In this document: positions 47,475 to 60,371 of the stretch, one piece after another
How the letters are laid out: every line of letters starts with the position of its first letter
Position numbering within the stretch: position 1 is the first letter of the stretch
NCBI GenBank assembly: GCA_007449985.2
Contig: VIIQ02000008.1
Span: 647,001-711,000 of the forward strand
Direction: 5' to 3'
DNA from: Desmodesmus armatus
Taxonomy: Eukaryota; Chlorophyta; Chlorophyceae; Sphaeropleales; Scenedesmaceae
Length of the DNA stretch: 64,000 nt
The notes under the pieces: generated by a model
The model's database searches: none
Seen by the model: only the letters and a program-made list of their open reading frames with translations
What the model was told of the DNA's origin: nothing
Program-made: the position numbers and the translations under genes

Positions 47475-50400
47475 ATGTGGCGCAGTATGCGATGTTCAAA
47501 GCCTGGAGCTTTGTGTGGGCACCCCAGAGCGAAGGCGCTTATAGCAGGAGCACAGTATCGGTCCACGCGTCCTGGTGAGAACTGCAAGCACTTTGCGTGT
47601 TGGTGGGGGCTGATCGAGGTCGCTTATCGGTGATACACTGCTGGGTTGTTTTAGGCTCGTGCAACACAGCTGCGGATGCTCCCTGACTGTGTTGCGCAGG
47701 GTTGCCCCCAATTCAGCTGGCACAAGCGTTACAAGGACGTCGGATTCGGCCTGACTTGCATATTGTTTACAGCACAGGCAGCCAGGTGCGTGCGTCCGAC
47801 GTTTTCCCCTCCCTGTCACCCAGTCCCCCCCACACCCAAACCATCTGCAACCCCCAACATGGCAATCAGGCAGCATCCGTGAAATGCCGCAAACAATCTT
47901 GTTGCCTACTTTGCATTGTGTGGTCACTGCACAGATCAGCAGCAGCCTGGGCTACCACTAGCACAGCATGCCATGATCTGTTGCAGCTGGCACGAGTTCT
48001 GAGTTCTGTTGACAGCAGGGCCGTTGGTTGTGGCTTGCTCTGTATGCAGGATGGTGGTGACAGCAGTGCTCCCCTGGTGCCGCAGCAGCAGAACGGCAAC
48101 TTGCCGGCAGTGCCGTCGACGGGTCCCTCCACGGTCCCTGTGCAGTTTGTTGTTCCTGAGTACCTCACGCATTGGGGTCAGGTGCTCAAGGTGGTGGGAT
48201 CACTGGAGGAGCTGGGCAACTGGAAAGTGGAGAAGGTGAGGGGGGGCGGGCTGCTTTCACAAGGGCAGTGAGGTCGCTGGTGTGCACTGCTGCCACTGCA
48301 ACAGGGACGCAAAGCCATGATCGATCATATTGTGAACGTCACAACAGACCCTGTGCGTGCTCTGCACACTGTGCTGCTTGCTCATGGCCAGGCCGCACCC
48401 TGTTGTTGCACACCAGCATTGCCACAACATTGCTGCTGCTGCAATGCTGCTGCCCCTCCCCAGGCCCCCTCCATGCAGTGGAACGAGGGTCACACCTGGA
48501 CGCTGGATGTGCAGCTGCCTGTGGGTGCGGTGAACTTCAAGATTGTGATGCACGACCAGCCCAACAGCAACGTGCGCTGGGAGCTGGGCGAGGACAGGAG
48601 CGTGCTCATTCCTGAAACAACAACAGTCACGGGGGCACCTGTGGGGCAGGTGGGTGCGGGGCTGGTGTGTTAACACTGTGATTGAATCACACAGTGTTGA
48701 CGTTGCGTCCGCATCAGTTTGGGGCAAGACTTGGGTCCAGGGCTGGTGTTGACAAGGGTATCATGCTTGGTGGTGCATGCTGGTGGTGCATGCTGCACTG
48801 GAGGTACATGCTGGAAAGCCAGTCATGCATACTTTGTAGTCTTAGTGGGTGGGGGGCTGGAAAGTTGCTGCTGCTGCCTTTGAGCATCTGCTAGCTGGCA
48901 GCATCGCTGGGTGTGGCTGTAGTAGGACATCTCTGTTGCACATGTGGCAGCATGCAATGCTGCTGTGTGTGTGTTTGGCATGAGGGATGCATATGCAGCA
49001 TAGTGAACAGGCAAGACACATGCATGCAGTTCTATCAGGCATGCGCACATAGTCTGTGGGTGTGTGGGCATGCTGTCCTGGCTGCCAGAGAGTTGGCAGC
49101 AGGACCGTGATGGTCTGCAGCAGCAAGGGCAGGTGCAGCAGTGCCTACCAGCCTGTACTGCCCTACGCTTGCATGAAGTTCCTCCAACCCTCAAACCATC
49201 CACGTCACCTCCATGCCCTGCTGCAGGTTGGTGTGACGTGCAACTTCAACGATGTGCACAACTCTCGTGTTGAGGTGCGCCCCGACCGTGCCTACCTGAA
49301 GCAGCAGCTGAAGGCAGTTGAGGCGCGCGTGCTGGCCATACAGGAGAAGAAGCGCAAGCTGGACCAGCGCATGTCGGTGCTCACTGACGGTCTCAAGGTG
49401 GGGGGAGGGGCTGGGGGGAGGGTTTGGGGTGTGTGTGTGTGTGTTAAGCAGAGTGAATACAGATGTATCTAGCAAATGTGGCGTCCTCAACCTCGCTGTG
49501 GCTTTTCCGTTGGCTGCATTACTTCCTGCGCAACACCCTTCCTGCTGATGCTTGCACCACTGTGGTGTCTTGTCGTGTCTGCCGCCGTTGTCCACCGCCC
49601 CCCCCCCCTCCCCACCCCCTCGCAGAAGTATGACAAGACTGTGGCCATACTGGCAGATGGTGTCTCTGCTGCTGTTGAGGCACGCCGCAGCACCAAGGAG
49701 GCAGCACAGCAGCAGGTGCAGCAGCCAACACAGCAGCAGCAGCAGCAGGAGCTGCAGCAGGCGCCTGGAAGCAGCAACGGCGTCCCAGCAGCTGCAAAGC
49801 AGCAGCAGCAGCAGGCGCCTGCCAGCTTCAACCCCTTGGGCAAGAGGAAGAGCCTGCAGGTGCCAATCCTCGACCCATCACAGCTCCCTAGCTTCGCTGC
49901 AGCTGCTGAACCCCCTGCTGCTGCTGTACCTGCCGCAGCTGCTGAGCCTGCAGCAGCAGCAGCAGCAGCTGCTGCTGATACTCAACCCGCAGACACCAGC
50001 GCTGATGCAGCAGCTGAGGAAGCTGCGCAGCAGGCAGATGCGGTTGAGCTGGTTCCCGCTGCAAGCAGTAGCAGCAGTGCTGCTGTGTCATCCTACGTGG
50101 CTGATGTGGGTGCCATCAAGGCCAGCCACGTGAATGAGACAGTCCTGTCAGCAACCGTCGACCAGCTCCTGGCAGCAGCAGAAGACGCCCTGGCGCGTAG
50201 CGGTGACAGCGGCAGCGGCAGCAGCAGCGCCAGCGATGTGCTGTCTGGTCTGTCGCTGGGTGTGAGTGGTGTTGATGATGTTCAGCTGGCTGAGGAGTAT
50301 GTTGAGGAGCTGCTGGCAGCAGCATCAGCACTGGAGCAGCAGGCGGACGCAAGGGCATCACTGCTCATGGAGGCTGCCATGCGCACAGGTGGGGCGGGGG

Positions 50401-52172
50401 GGGGGGAGGGGGGGGAGGTGCTGTCGGGGGGGGGGGGGGGGGGGGCGTCGCTAATGACCACAAGGATGGGTGGCACTGGCGTTGGGGCTGGTGAATGGCT
50501 AGTTGCTTGGGAGCGGAGTTGCTGTGCTGCTCGGATCTGCAAGCGAAGGTGTACCAGAGCAAGCCAGCAGTGGTGATCAAGCCGTAGGTTGTGATGCCAA
50601 TGCAACCGTCTGGCGTCAGACCTTGTGGAGGCATTCCTGATGGAATGGTTGTGTTTGCCGCTGCTGCTGCTGGTGGTCTGTTCTGCATGCGCAGGTGACA
50701 GTGACATGGCTGCTGACATTGAGCAGCTGTCGTCAGCAGAGCTGCCACCTATACCCACACTGGAGGAGCTGGCAGAAGCTGCTGCAACAGCAACTGCTGC
50801 TGCCGCTGCCGACAGCTTCAGCTCTGACGCAGCCAGCACAGCCAGCAGCAGCATTGACGAAGCGCCACAGCAGCAGCAGCAGCAACAGGAGCAGGAGCAG
50901 GAGCAGCCGCCTGTGGTCGTGCAGGTGCAGCTGGAGCCCCAGCAGCAGCAGCAGCAGCAGGCTGCGTCTGTCCCTGCTCCCTCCTCCCCCTCCCCCTCGT
51001 CCTCTTCAGGGGGTCAGCATGTAGATAAGGACGGCAGCATTACCTTCACTGCTGAGTCCCTCAGGGCCGAGGTTGATGTGCAGCAGCTGCTGGCTGCCGT
51101 GCTCAGCAGGGTGGGCATACCCCTGGGAGCAAACATCACCATCAGTGCAACATACACGCCACACACGCCAGCGCAGCAGCCGCAGCAACAGCAGCAGCAG
51201 CCAGCGGCCGAGCCCATGGCAGCGGCCGACAGCAGCAGCAGTCAGCAGGATGAGCAGCAGCAGCAGCGGCAGCGTGAGCCTGAGAGGCGTCAGCCACCTT
51301 TGTCCCCTGTGGATGCCATAGCAGCTGTGCTGAGCCGTGGCAGCAGCATAGACAGCGACGACGAGGGGGATGGCAGCAGTGGCGGCAGCAGCAGCAGCAG
51401 CGGTGGCGGCTTCACTAGCAGCAGTGGAGGCAAGTACAGCCGTAGCCAGGGGCTGCACAGCAGCAGCAGCAGCAGCAGCAATGGCACTCAGGCCTCTCAA
51501 CAGAGCAGCAGGCAGTACAGCAGGACAGCAGCAACGGGCAGCTCACCGCTGACAGGGCGGCCCGGGCAGCCGCCCAGCACCTCTGCCCGTGCTGCTGCTG
51601 GCGCTGTAGGTCAAGCTGCTGCCCCAGCTGCTGCTGCAACAGCAGCAGGGCCGCGCAGCAGCAAACACTTTGATACTACGATAGAGGCTAAGGAGGCGGC
51701 TCGCAGGGCAGCCGCGGAGCGTGTGGCTGCTGCTTTAGCCCAGGTTGAGGAGATGCGGCGGTCTGTGATGGCTGCCAACAGCCTGCTGACACAGCAGCTG
51801 GGCAGCACTACCGCGGCAGCAGCTGGTAACGGCAGCAGCAGTGCGAGCAGCAGCAGTGCTGCTGACAGCGACGGCGTCAGTGTTGGGGGCCGGGTGTATA
51901 GCAAGTACCGTGTGGCTTACAAGGGTGCTGCTGTCCCCACACAGCCTGTGGCCGGTGCAGCCTCCAACGGGGGCAGCAATGGAAGCAGTGCTGCCACAAC
52001 TGCAGCCAGCAGCAGCAGCAGGCAGACTGACGGCGCACAGCCCGCGTCTGTCTCTGCGCCTGGTGCTTCACGGGGCCTGCCGGCCATAGCTGCCACAGCA
52101 GTGCAGGACAGCAGGGCGCCGGCGCCACCTGCAGGCAGCAGCAGCAGCAGCGTCAATGGCAAGGTGCGCGCT

Positions 52173-52203
<31 letters not shown>

Positions 52204-52289
52204 CGGCTGCTGCTGGTGGTGAGGTGCGTGAGGAGCTGTCGCTGCTGGCAGCACTGGCTGCAGAGGTCCAGAAGCGCAACAGGCTCTGA
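47475..52289 (+). CDS. Plastid-type CBM20 starch-binding protein with long low-complexity regions, seven exons, 1028 aa
   Basis: Exons: 47475-47574, 47700-47785, 48050-48235, 48464-48649, 49227-49397, 49626-50388, 50695-52289. Phases agree throughout. Residues 1-34 (MWRSMRCSKPGALCGHPRAK) resemble a transit peptide. A CBM20 domain spans about 91-185 (VPVQFVVPEYLTHWGQVLKV, ELGNWKVEKA, WTLDVQLPVGAVNFKIVM, RWELGEDRSVLIP). Trp in GNW (~120) and in RWELGEDR (~163) occupy the usual starch-contact positions. A predicted coiled coil follows (AYLKQQLKAVEARVLAIQEK), then more than 700 residues of Gln, Ala and Ser runs with short helical islands (VNETVLSATVDQLLAAAEDA, EAKEAARRAAAERVAAALAQ). The layout (CBM20, coiled coil, long repetitive tail) recalls algal pyrenoid-starch proteins such as SAGA1, but I see no Rubisco-binding W-R/K motif in the tail. 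The role in starch binding is secure for the domain and inferred for the protein. Confidence 0.8.
50395..50450 (+). repeat. Long interrupted G-tract at the start of intron 6 of the CBM20 gene
   Basis: Runs of 8 to about 20 G residues begin six bases after the donor at 50388. A C-tract precedes the acceptor of the previous intron (about 49600-49620), so exon 6 is bracketed by complementary tracts. Confidence 0.85.
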
Positions 52290-55200
52290 GGGAGGTGGGC
52301 AGTGAGGCAGCCCCCACACCAAGTGTTGCATGCTTGGGTATATTGTACATCGCGCTAGCTGGAGTGAGTGTCTATGTATGTTGCGAATGCGCGGGTTGAT
52401 GGCTGGCTGCGGCTCCCCAGGTGCTCAAGGCCTTGGGTCAGGCACTGCTATCAAAACATGCTGAGCTGCATGGCCTCAGGCTGGTGTGCAACAGAGGGTG
52501 CTGTCCCCCTGTTGATTGATTGAGGCTTCGCCTGCTGAAGCCAGCCAGCTGGCACGGCGTCTCTTGTCTTTGCTTGTGTGAGGGCCGGTGTGCTGCAGCA
52601 ATGCTGCAGCTGTCTTTTTGCATGGTGCATCTCACACCCTTGCCTTGGTGAACCCTTCATCGCAAGCACTCAAGGCTCCTGCTGTTCTAGCCGGCTGTGA
52701 GGCGCAGCAAGACACTCTGTGTGAGGGGCATGCTGGTGATTGTGAGTGGAGACTGCCTGGTGACAGGAGTGGAGCGGAGAGGAGTTGGAGAAGGCTGTCA
52801 ATCTCTATGGCATCATGTGGGAGTGTTGTGTGCGATGATGCAGGACTGGATGGGCATGAGGGGCGCCCAGCAGCATGCCGTAAGGTTGAGTTGGAGCCAG
52901 CGTTGAGGGGCACTTGCGGCACTGTCACACACTGCATGTTTCTGCTGCAGCTGCGCTGCGCCAGTGGTCAGGTGATGGTGTGGAGCAGCAACAGCCTTGC
53001 GTGGACAAGGTTGGACAGAGCAGTGCTGCTGGTGTCCGCCTGTGCATGGCAAGGCTGTCTTGCCTGCACATGGCTGTACAACAAGTGTGCATGTGGCAGC
53101 TGCGCAGTTGCCATGCATCACAGTTGCGTTTGTTGAGTAGTTGGTGTCGAGAGGCACAGAGTGTCTCTTTGCCTTGCCACACAGGGAGGAGTTGTTCACG
53201 ACTGGATGAGTGCTGAGTCATCTCTTTGTGTGTATCGTGTGTGTGTCTCTGTGTGTGTGCTGGTGCAGAGGAGAGTTTGCGCCTGTGTGCCCGTGTGTAG
53301 ATTGTCGTAGCGGTGTTGTGGTTGCCTTACCCCACTAGCATTGTGTCGAGCGTCAAGGGTGCTGCTGGCAGTAGGGTGCCCTGAGGGACAAACTGGTGGC
53401 CATTAAGTATGCTGAAGTGCCCCAGCAAGCACTGTGTGCCGTTGTGCAGCGGGTGTGAGCTCGTCCAAACATATCGAGGACAACGCATGCCAGTGGTCCG
53501 CCCTGCGACACGTGCGCTGGCACCTGCAGTAAGCAAGGGCCATCGCAAAGTTAGAGGTGTTCTCTGTAAGTGCTGTGCTGGTGTTGCGCTGTGCTGTGTT
53601 GTGCTATGTAGCCGCAGGCCCCACACCATATGCTGGGGCCGCCGGTGACACAGCCCACATTGCCATTGTTGTACATGTGAGCTTCAGGGCTTTGTATACC
53701 GCCCATGCCAGTTGCCTGCGGACGCCCCACGATTTGTGGCAGCAGCAGCAGCAGCACTGCCGAGCTGCCTGGGTGCTAGCCAGGAGCACCAGACTGCAGT
53801 TGGGGCAGGGAGGGCAGGCCTAGGGTCACCATGGTTGTGTGTGTGGTGTGTGTTGGCTATGAGGCTGCAGCTGCAGTGCATACAAAGTATTGTCTTAGTA
53901 CAGTGTGCGTGGGTGTATTTGTGCCGTGGGGTAGGCTGGGATTCCAAGACGCAATCGACATTGCAGCGAGTTGCAGACGGAGCCGCTTGCAGCAGGTGCT
54001 GTGTCGGCCCGGTGGCTGTCCTTGAGCATGGAGGGTGTGTGGGCCTGCTGTCAGTGGCTTGTGTGCAGCGCAAGCAGATGGGTGGCAGGGACCCATTGGC
54101 GAGTGGCATGAGCAGGCAAGGTGGGCAGAGGCAGGGGGGCGGTGCTTGTGGTTAGAGTGGTGCTGGGGCTTTGAGAGAAGACTAAAGCTTGAGGGTTGCA
54201 CAAACGCATGGTCGGGCGTGAAACACGTTGCATGTAGCTGTCAGGTTGTTTGTCGTTTGTTTGTCGTGCTGGCAAGTGGTTGAGTGTGATTGGCCTGGCA
54301 TGTGCATCTTCTGGTGCGGACTGTTTGGCTGCTAGGCAAGACGTGCCCAAGGGCCGTTTCAACTCTCGTGCTGTTTTGCTGGGCTGCCTCTTGGTGGCAT
54401 TGAAGCTGAGGCAGCTTCGTGTCGTGAGAGGCATGCAGGCCTAAGCTGTCTTGAAGGTATGATTCTGCAAGCAGCAGGTGATGCATGTCCTGTTTGTAAA
54501 GGTACATTGACTGCGTACCAGTTTATGCAATCCGTGACTGCAAGAGCGTGCGCCCTAGCAGTGGGTGGCCTGTCCCTGAGGTTCATACCAACAGCTAATG
54601 CAAGCTTGGTACAGGGGTGCTTTACACACGCTAGCACTGCACACCCTGCTTGAACACGGCAGGGCAGCATCCCAGCTGCCTGCAAGCAAAGCACAGCTAT
54701 AACGAACTGGATGAAACCCATCCCTTGAGACGCACACGGCAGCCATATTTTCATGGCACTCCATGGTGTAAGCCCATTGAGGGTCAGGGCATATACACCA
54801 CGAGGCAGCCAGCATCAACAGCACACTGAATCAGCACAGCCCCTGGACAGGCGCCACAGCTATGATAGTCCACATACACATGCCCGCACTGCTTCTCTAA
54901 CTAGGCACACACGCAGATGTACGCGTCATTGCCCAAGGCGCTGGGCAGCGCTGGCCCTGACACAGCCGGTAGCACCCTTGCCGGTGACGGAGATGATAAT
55001 ATCAAGAAGTTCTGACAGGTCCTGTGTGCAGAGCACCTGCCAACGGCTCTACTGCAACAACCATCCCTGCTCTCAAACCAACAAAGCAGCGCTGCGTCGA
55101 CCCCGTAGCGAAGAACCACCCATGCGTCAACGCCCTCGAACCAGCCACCTGCAGGGCAGGCATGAGCCCCCATGATGTGGCGGCTGGAAACAGGCAAGCT

Positions 55201-55802
55201 GCTGCCGCAGTTGCTGGTGTTGCAAACTATACCATGGCACACTCACAACCTCCTGCTGCACACCCAGTCCACACTTGCATGGTGGTCCTGAGGTGTAAGA
55301 CACAATTGGCACTGAGCTCGAGTAAAGCTGATACAGTGTCAGTAAGTGACTCCACTCACATCCAACAGTGTTGACCGTCAACACTGTCCTGAGGGCCCCG
55401 AGGGCTTGGTGGTACTGCTTTGCAGCTGAGGAACACACCTGCTGCGGGATGCATGGGGCCTGCAACCCACCCTTGTTTGGCGATGCATGCAACCGCAGCT
55501 GAAACATGTATGCCGAAGCAGTGGCGCCCACTAACACACATCAGAGGCCGTGTTACTGTTGGAATCGACTGCCACACTGCTCTGGAGCTTCGGTTGCGTT
55601 AACCAGCAACGGCAGCGGCTGCGTCATGCACCCTGCAGCACTGCCAACCCTCTGGCGCTCAACATCAGCACCGCTGCAAAGTTACCACCGCATACACCAC
55701 ACACACAGCTACCTAACCTATGGAAGCCCCCCCCCACTCCAATATAGCAACCTGCTGCATGTTGAACATGCGTTTGAAACAACTGCGCACCTAACATACA
55801 CA
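52290..55802. other. 3.5-kb stretch between convergent genes, no supported exon
   Basis: TGTAA occurs on the + strand at 53565-53569 and 54495-54499, and TTACA (minus TGTAA) at 54622-54626. The DNA is rich in GTGT and TGCTG words and its open frames are low-complexity. No family match or consistent splicing is found on either strand. The CBM20 and transporter 3' UTRs must lie here. Confidence 0.5.
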
Positions 55803-57484
55803 CTAAGTGGGCCTGCTGCGGCGCAGAGCATCCCCACTGCTGCTGTTGCTGCCCGTGCTGCCGTCGTCCGAATCAGCAGTGCCCATGGCCCCCGCTGTTC
55901 CGTCAAACACCTTAATGAGCCCCTCCTGCTCTTCGGGGCTGCCTGAGCTGCTGCTGCTGGCCACCTTGCCTGCTGGCTGAGCCCTCAATGGCGCCTGCCT
56001 GAACAGCGAACCACCTGCCAGACCCACTCCAAGGAACACCAGCTGGATTGGTGTAGCATGCTGGTCCCAGATCAGCAGGTTGAACAGCACAGAGCCGATC
56101 TTGCACACCACGCCCACCACCACGCCCGCTGTTGCTGACACGTTGCTGCGCATGAGGTAGCCTGCATGCGACATGGCCACTCCCACCACACAGGACAGGC
56201 CCAGTGTGACCATCTGGGGCACACTGAAGCCTGAGAGGGACAGGGCCAGGTGCTCGTGGCTGCAGAAGGGGAACACCAGGGCCAAGATCACACCCGACAG
56301 GATGTTGGTGTAGTACACACGGCCCCAGTTGGACATCTTGACTGCAGGACACATAACGAAGGCGGACGTGGGCACCGATACAGGCAGGGGTGAGGACAAT
56401 GTGTGTAGGCCGGCAGGCTTGTTGGTTGGATGTTTTGTGCATTGAGGCAGCAGCCAGGCTCTCCTGTTGCAGTCAAAGGCTCCCCAGTCAAAGTGGACCG
56501 CCGCATCTGTTTGTCAATGAGTAGGTGCTGCGAACTCCTGACAAGGATACCTGCTGGGCTTGCTGTGCACTGCCTGGCTGCAAGTCCTTCTTCTGCCGGC
56601 ACCTGGCAGGACCAGTCAGGGCCGGTCAAATCACCCAGCTGCTGCCAGTGTCAGTGCTGCTTGCTGCTCCCTCACCTGTGTCACACATGTGCTTCACGTA
56701 GCAGGCCTCAAAGGTGAAGAAGCAGTACCACACGAGCAGCCAGGTGTAGGCCTGCAGCTTGAAGCCTTCGTCAAAGATGGTGTACCCGGCACATGAGGAC
56801 ACCAGCAGCACCAGGCTGAAGATAGAGCGGCCCCCAGGCAGCTCCCTGCCTAGGAACAGGTAGTCAAAGATAGACAGCACCAGGGGGGTGCTGGAACGGA
56901 AGGTGATGAAGGTCTCAACGTTGCTGTAGGACAGCACCTGTGAAGGGCAACACAATGACACAGGCACGTCAAGATTGATTGTGGTGTGGTTATGCTGTCT
57001 GATATGCTGCCGCAGCAGCAGTTCAAAACTGGATGTGTCATCTCTGTCACGTTGCCTGCAAGGCTGCCTTCCCCACCACTGCATTTACTGGCTCATCTGG
57101 TGTGAAAAGCACCGCTGCTAAAGTGCCAGCTTTCAACAGCCACCCAATAGTTACCTGTATGTTTGCATACAGGGTCCCCAGGAAGCCAAAGACGATGAGG
57201 ATGAAGGGTTTGATGAGGGACCACTGCAGCTTCTCTGCCTCCACAAACCCACACACTGCAGAGCCCTTCACGCTGATGGCCGCAAACAGCAGCTGGCACA
57301 TGAGGATGAACACGGGTGCCTTCACATTGTGCACTGCCAGCTTGTTGATGACGATGAGGGTCGAACTGGCGAGCCCATAGTACAACAGGATGAGGGGGAT
57401 CTTATACTTTGTGAACATCTCATCATTCATGAGGCTGAACCTGCGCTGCTCCTTTGTGCTGTGGAGGGGGAGTGTCTTCTCCAT
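55803..57484 (-). CDS. Nucleotide-sugar-transporter-like DMT protein, three exons, 376 aa
   Basis: Exons (minus strand): 57484-57155, 56937-56676, 56341-55803; in phase. About ten hydrophobic segments are spaced as in the drug/metabolite transporter superfamily: YKIPLILLYYGLASSTLIVI, APVFILMCQLLFAAISV, PFILIVFGFLGTLYANIQVL, then SNVETFITFRSSTPLVLSIF, followed by six more. The latter stretch matches the conserved helix of Golgi GDP-sugar (GONST/Vrg4-like) and related nucleotide-sugar transporters. The tail is Ser-rich and cytosolic (VASSSSSGSPEEQEGLIKVF). It probably exchanges a nucleotide sugar for the monophosphate across the Golgi membrane. Substrate specificity cannot be assigned, and other plant DMT/TPT members are possible. 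A KxxK-like basic end is not evident. Confidence 0.8.
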
Positions 57485-58743
57485 GATGCTTGGTCTCGGT
57501 GGGATTGTTTACAGTGGGATAGGGGGTTCTGCAGGTGCAGCAACAGGTAAGTGTGGGTGCAGTGGGTTGGCCAATACAGCAGCAACCACTGTTTGGTGTG
57601 CTGTCCAATGGACACGCCACAGAGCTGCGAAAGACTCGTAGATGCGATTCCATAAACACTTTTTGCAGCACCAGCTGATTTCAGCGCAAACAAGGCAAGA
57701 CAAACTGACCTGACCTGGCTTCTCACCAGGCTGGCTGCTGGTCTGCTGTAAAGTGGTTTGCCACTTGTTCCAGAGCCTTGAGCTTCTGTTGAACTGCCAA
57801 GGTGCCCTTCGTATTAGCACTGCAGGCCTGCGCGCTGAGCAGGTTGCTTTGGCGATGGACTGATGGGAGTTTGGGACGACCGCTGCCTTGGTCAACAGGG
57901 CCTGAATGCGTGTCCAGGCTTGTTCTGAGACCCAAGTCTATGAACCGAGGCACAGAGGGTGTGAGGAGGTGCACGGCAGGGGCTGTGGCTTTGTCCGCAA
58001 TAGGACAACGACCGCCCCAATTACCGGTCTGGTTGAAACGGGCGATATATGTCCGTTCAATCTCCCTTTGACTGATGAATTACCTTATCTCTTCTACACG
58101 GTTCCTTATTTCAGTGTTCTGTAGTGTCGATTGCAAGCAATACGCCTAGGAGGGCTCGAAGGTCTGGTAAGTTTATTTCCTGCACTATTTAGATGTCACA
58201 GAAACTCATACGAGGGTGAAGCCAGCCTCATGGCATCATGTCCCGCCTATTGATCACCCCACCCTCTGGACCAGTTGCTGTGTCAAGCAGCTACGGCAAA
58301 CGCTTGCCGGGATTTGGCCTTCAAAACAGCATGTAAGGACACCAAGGTTCACTCGACACGGCTGGACAGCTGGCAGACAGCGCAGACACATGTTGCAATG
58401 CAAGACTTTCAACCTCACTTCGCCTCTGCAGCCACAGGCGTTCAGCAAGCTGGCTTTACAAGCATCCAACACCACTTTCACACATACAAGCTTCAACTTG
58501 TCAGCTAGCCACGCTCATGCAGCCAAATGGTCATGTACTCGAGCATCTGACACCACAGAACATGACAGTCCTGTCACCCACGCACTCAGAACACGGCCAT
58601 CAGCACCACCCTCATGCCAGGCAAACACCACCAATGTACAGCTGCACCCACTTGAGTTCAAACGCGTCGCTGTCTCAATTGCAGATACTAGCACAGCCAG
58701 CAGCAACAGCACAGCTCCTTTGCTGTCTACACGAAACAAAATA
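57485..58743. other. Transporter promoter and 3' UTR of the RAF2-like gene
   Basis: TTACA at 58456-58460 (TGTAA on the minus strand) lies 284 nt beyond the stop of the RAF2-like gene. The rest, up to the transporter start at 57484, is presumed promoter. A + strand open frame from 58216 overlaps this stretch and looks spurious. Confidence 0.5.
58456..58460 (-). terminator. TGTAA polyadenylation signal (RAF2-like gene)
   Basis: First minus-strand TGTAA downstream of the stop at 58744. Confidence 0.5.
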
Positions 58744-60371
58744 TCAGGCCCAGAAACGTGCCTTCCTCTTCTGCAGCAACTCTGTCAAGTCAAGCTCGTT
58801 TATGTGTGCAGCAACGATGAAGTCATTCTCCGTCAGACCACCTGCAGCAACAACAAAAAACATCAGCATGGCTCCACCCTTTGGGATGTCACCATTACTG
58901 CTGGCGGCTGCCACACTGCCCCCTTCCAACCTTATCGCTGCAGATGTATCTCAAGCTGCTTGCAATCCACACCATCACCAACGACAGCCAGCGCTGTCTC
59001 TATATGGCCAGAACTTGACCCCGTCAACATCTTTGATTGATGGAAAGCGGTTTCAGAGCGCCAAACACTGGCACCTGCTGTTTCACTCACCCTTTGCTGC
59101 TGTGGTGAGCTCAACAAAGACTGTACTGCCGACTGCGTCTGAGTGCGTGAGGGCATGGCCCTGCTGCTGTGCCACATCCTGCAGTTGCTGCACAAGCTGC
59201 TGCGCTGCCTGGGCATCCTTGGCTGTCCACTCCTGACGGATGCACATTGCGCCTGCGAAGCACACATGCACATGGTGTTTGATAATGCTGGACGGGGTTT
59301 ATGATGCCATGCGGACACTACCAGACAGCTGCTGTGCATTACTCATGTCACATGTGTCCCCAACGTGCCAACAGCATCAGCAAAAGCACTGCAGGCCTAT
59401 ATGAGATGCACCAGGCCCGCCCTGTGCTCATGCTGCACACAGCAGCAAGCCGCTCCTGCCGGCCAAGCTGTGATGTACTGGTGTGACATTATGACATTAC
59501 CTGCTGCATTGTTCTGCACCCTCCAGCCTGGCACCTGCTGCCTGTAGCGCTCCCGCAGGATGTCATCCAACACCTCTGCACTCTCTTGGCACTTGCGGGA
59601 TGTCAGGCCAACATGCTTGCCGATGGCATCTGGGGGCCTGACAGACATCAAGACAACAATCGACAAAGCACCTACTGTTGAGAAGATACACGCGGTGATT
59701 GTGACGGAGGAGAGCTGCACACACGTTTGGCTGTGGTGGGGTGGGCGCTGTGTGTCACGCCTGCATGCTTCAAAATTGTTACTCTCTGTCTGGTGGTGGG
59801 ATTCAGGCTGTGCGGGCAGGACGTATGCGGCACAAGTACAACAGCACACTCACTTGATGATGTGCTCAGTGTCCCAGTTCATGACAATCTTCTCTCCAAA
59901 GTTGCTGCCAATCTCTCCAGCTGTGGGGTCACGGGCACCAAAATCCTGCACAGAGACATACAGACAAAAAAAGTGGTTGCTGACAACCCATGTCCTCCGC
60001 AACAACAGTTTGGTGAAGGTTTGGTGCAGCAGCACCGTCAAGCAGCAGTGACGCAGGCGAGCCAGAGTTCCAGCATCAATCTCACCTCTCCGAACATGGC
60101 CTTCTCAAAGTTTCCCAGGTTGCCGTTCTTGACACGAACGTTGCGCATCCTGTTGCCACTTGTGGTGCTTGGCACCGGGCATGGCCTGCTGCTGGGTGAT
60201 GCCACCTGAGCAGCAGCAGCAGCAGCAGCAGCAGCAAAGCCGTTGCAACCATGCTCCGCAGGTCCGAACCAAAATTGAACTCATTAGTGTAGTGAAACGA
60301 CAGACTTAACTGAATTGATGTGATTGCATTACCTGCGCGACAGCCCTGCGGGAAGCCAGAAGGTTCGCCAT
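58744..60371 (-). CDS. Pterin-4a-carbinolamine dehydratase-like plastid protein (RAF2-like), six exons, 215 aa
   Basis: Exons (minus strand): 60371-60333, 60205-60086, 59945-59854, 59637-59501, 59252-59091, 58841-58744; in phase, 216 codons. The N-terminus is a transit peptide spread over two exons (MANLLASRRAVAQ, VASPSSRPCPVPSTTSGNRM). The mature part has DFGARDPTAGEIGSNFGEKI, found in the plant plastid PCD-like family that includes Rubisco assembly factor RAF2. A dehydratase-like fold follows (VPGWRVQN, IRQEWTAKDAQAAQQLVQQL, SDAVGSTVFVELTTAA, GGLTENDFIVAAHINEL). The canonical PCD active-site motif with a His pair is not clearly present (QQGHALTHSD instead of the usual NHHP), as in RAF2 proteins thought to act as chaperones rather than enzymes. 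It probably acts in the stroma on Rubisco assembly. Confidence 0.8.

Noticed and set aside
58216..59040. 274-codon + strand frame
   Set aside because: It overlaps the 3' UTR and last exon of the RAF2-like gene, has Thr/Ser/His-rich chance composition and resembles no family.
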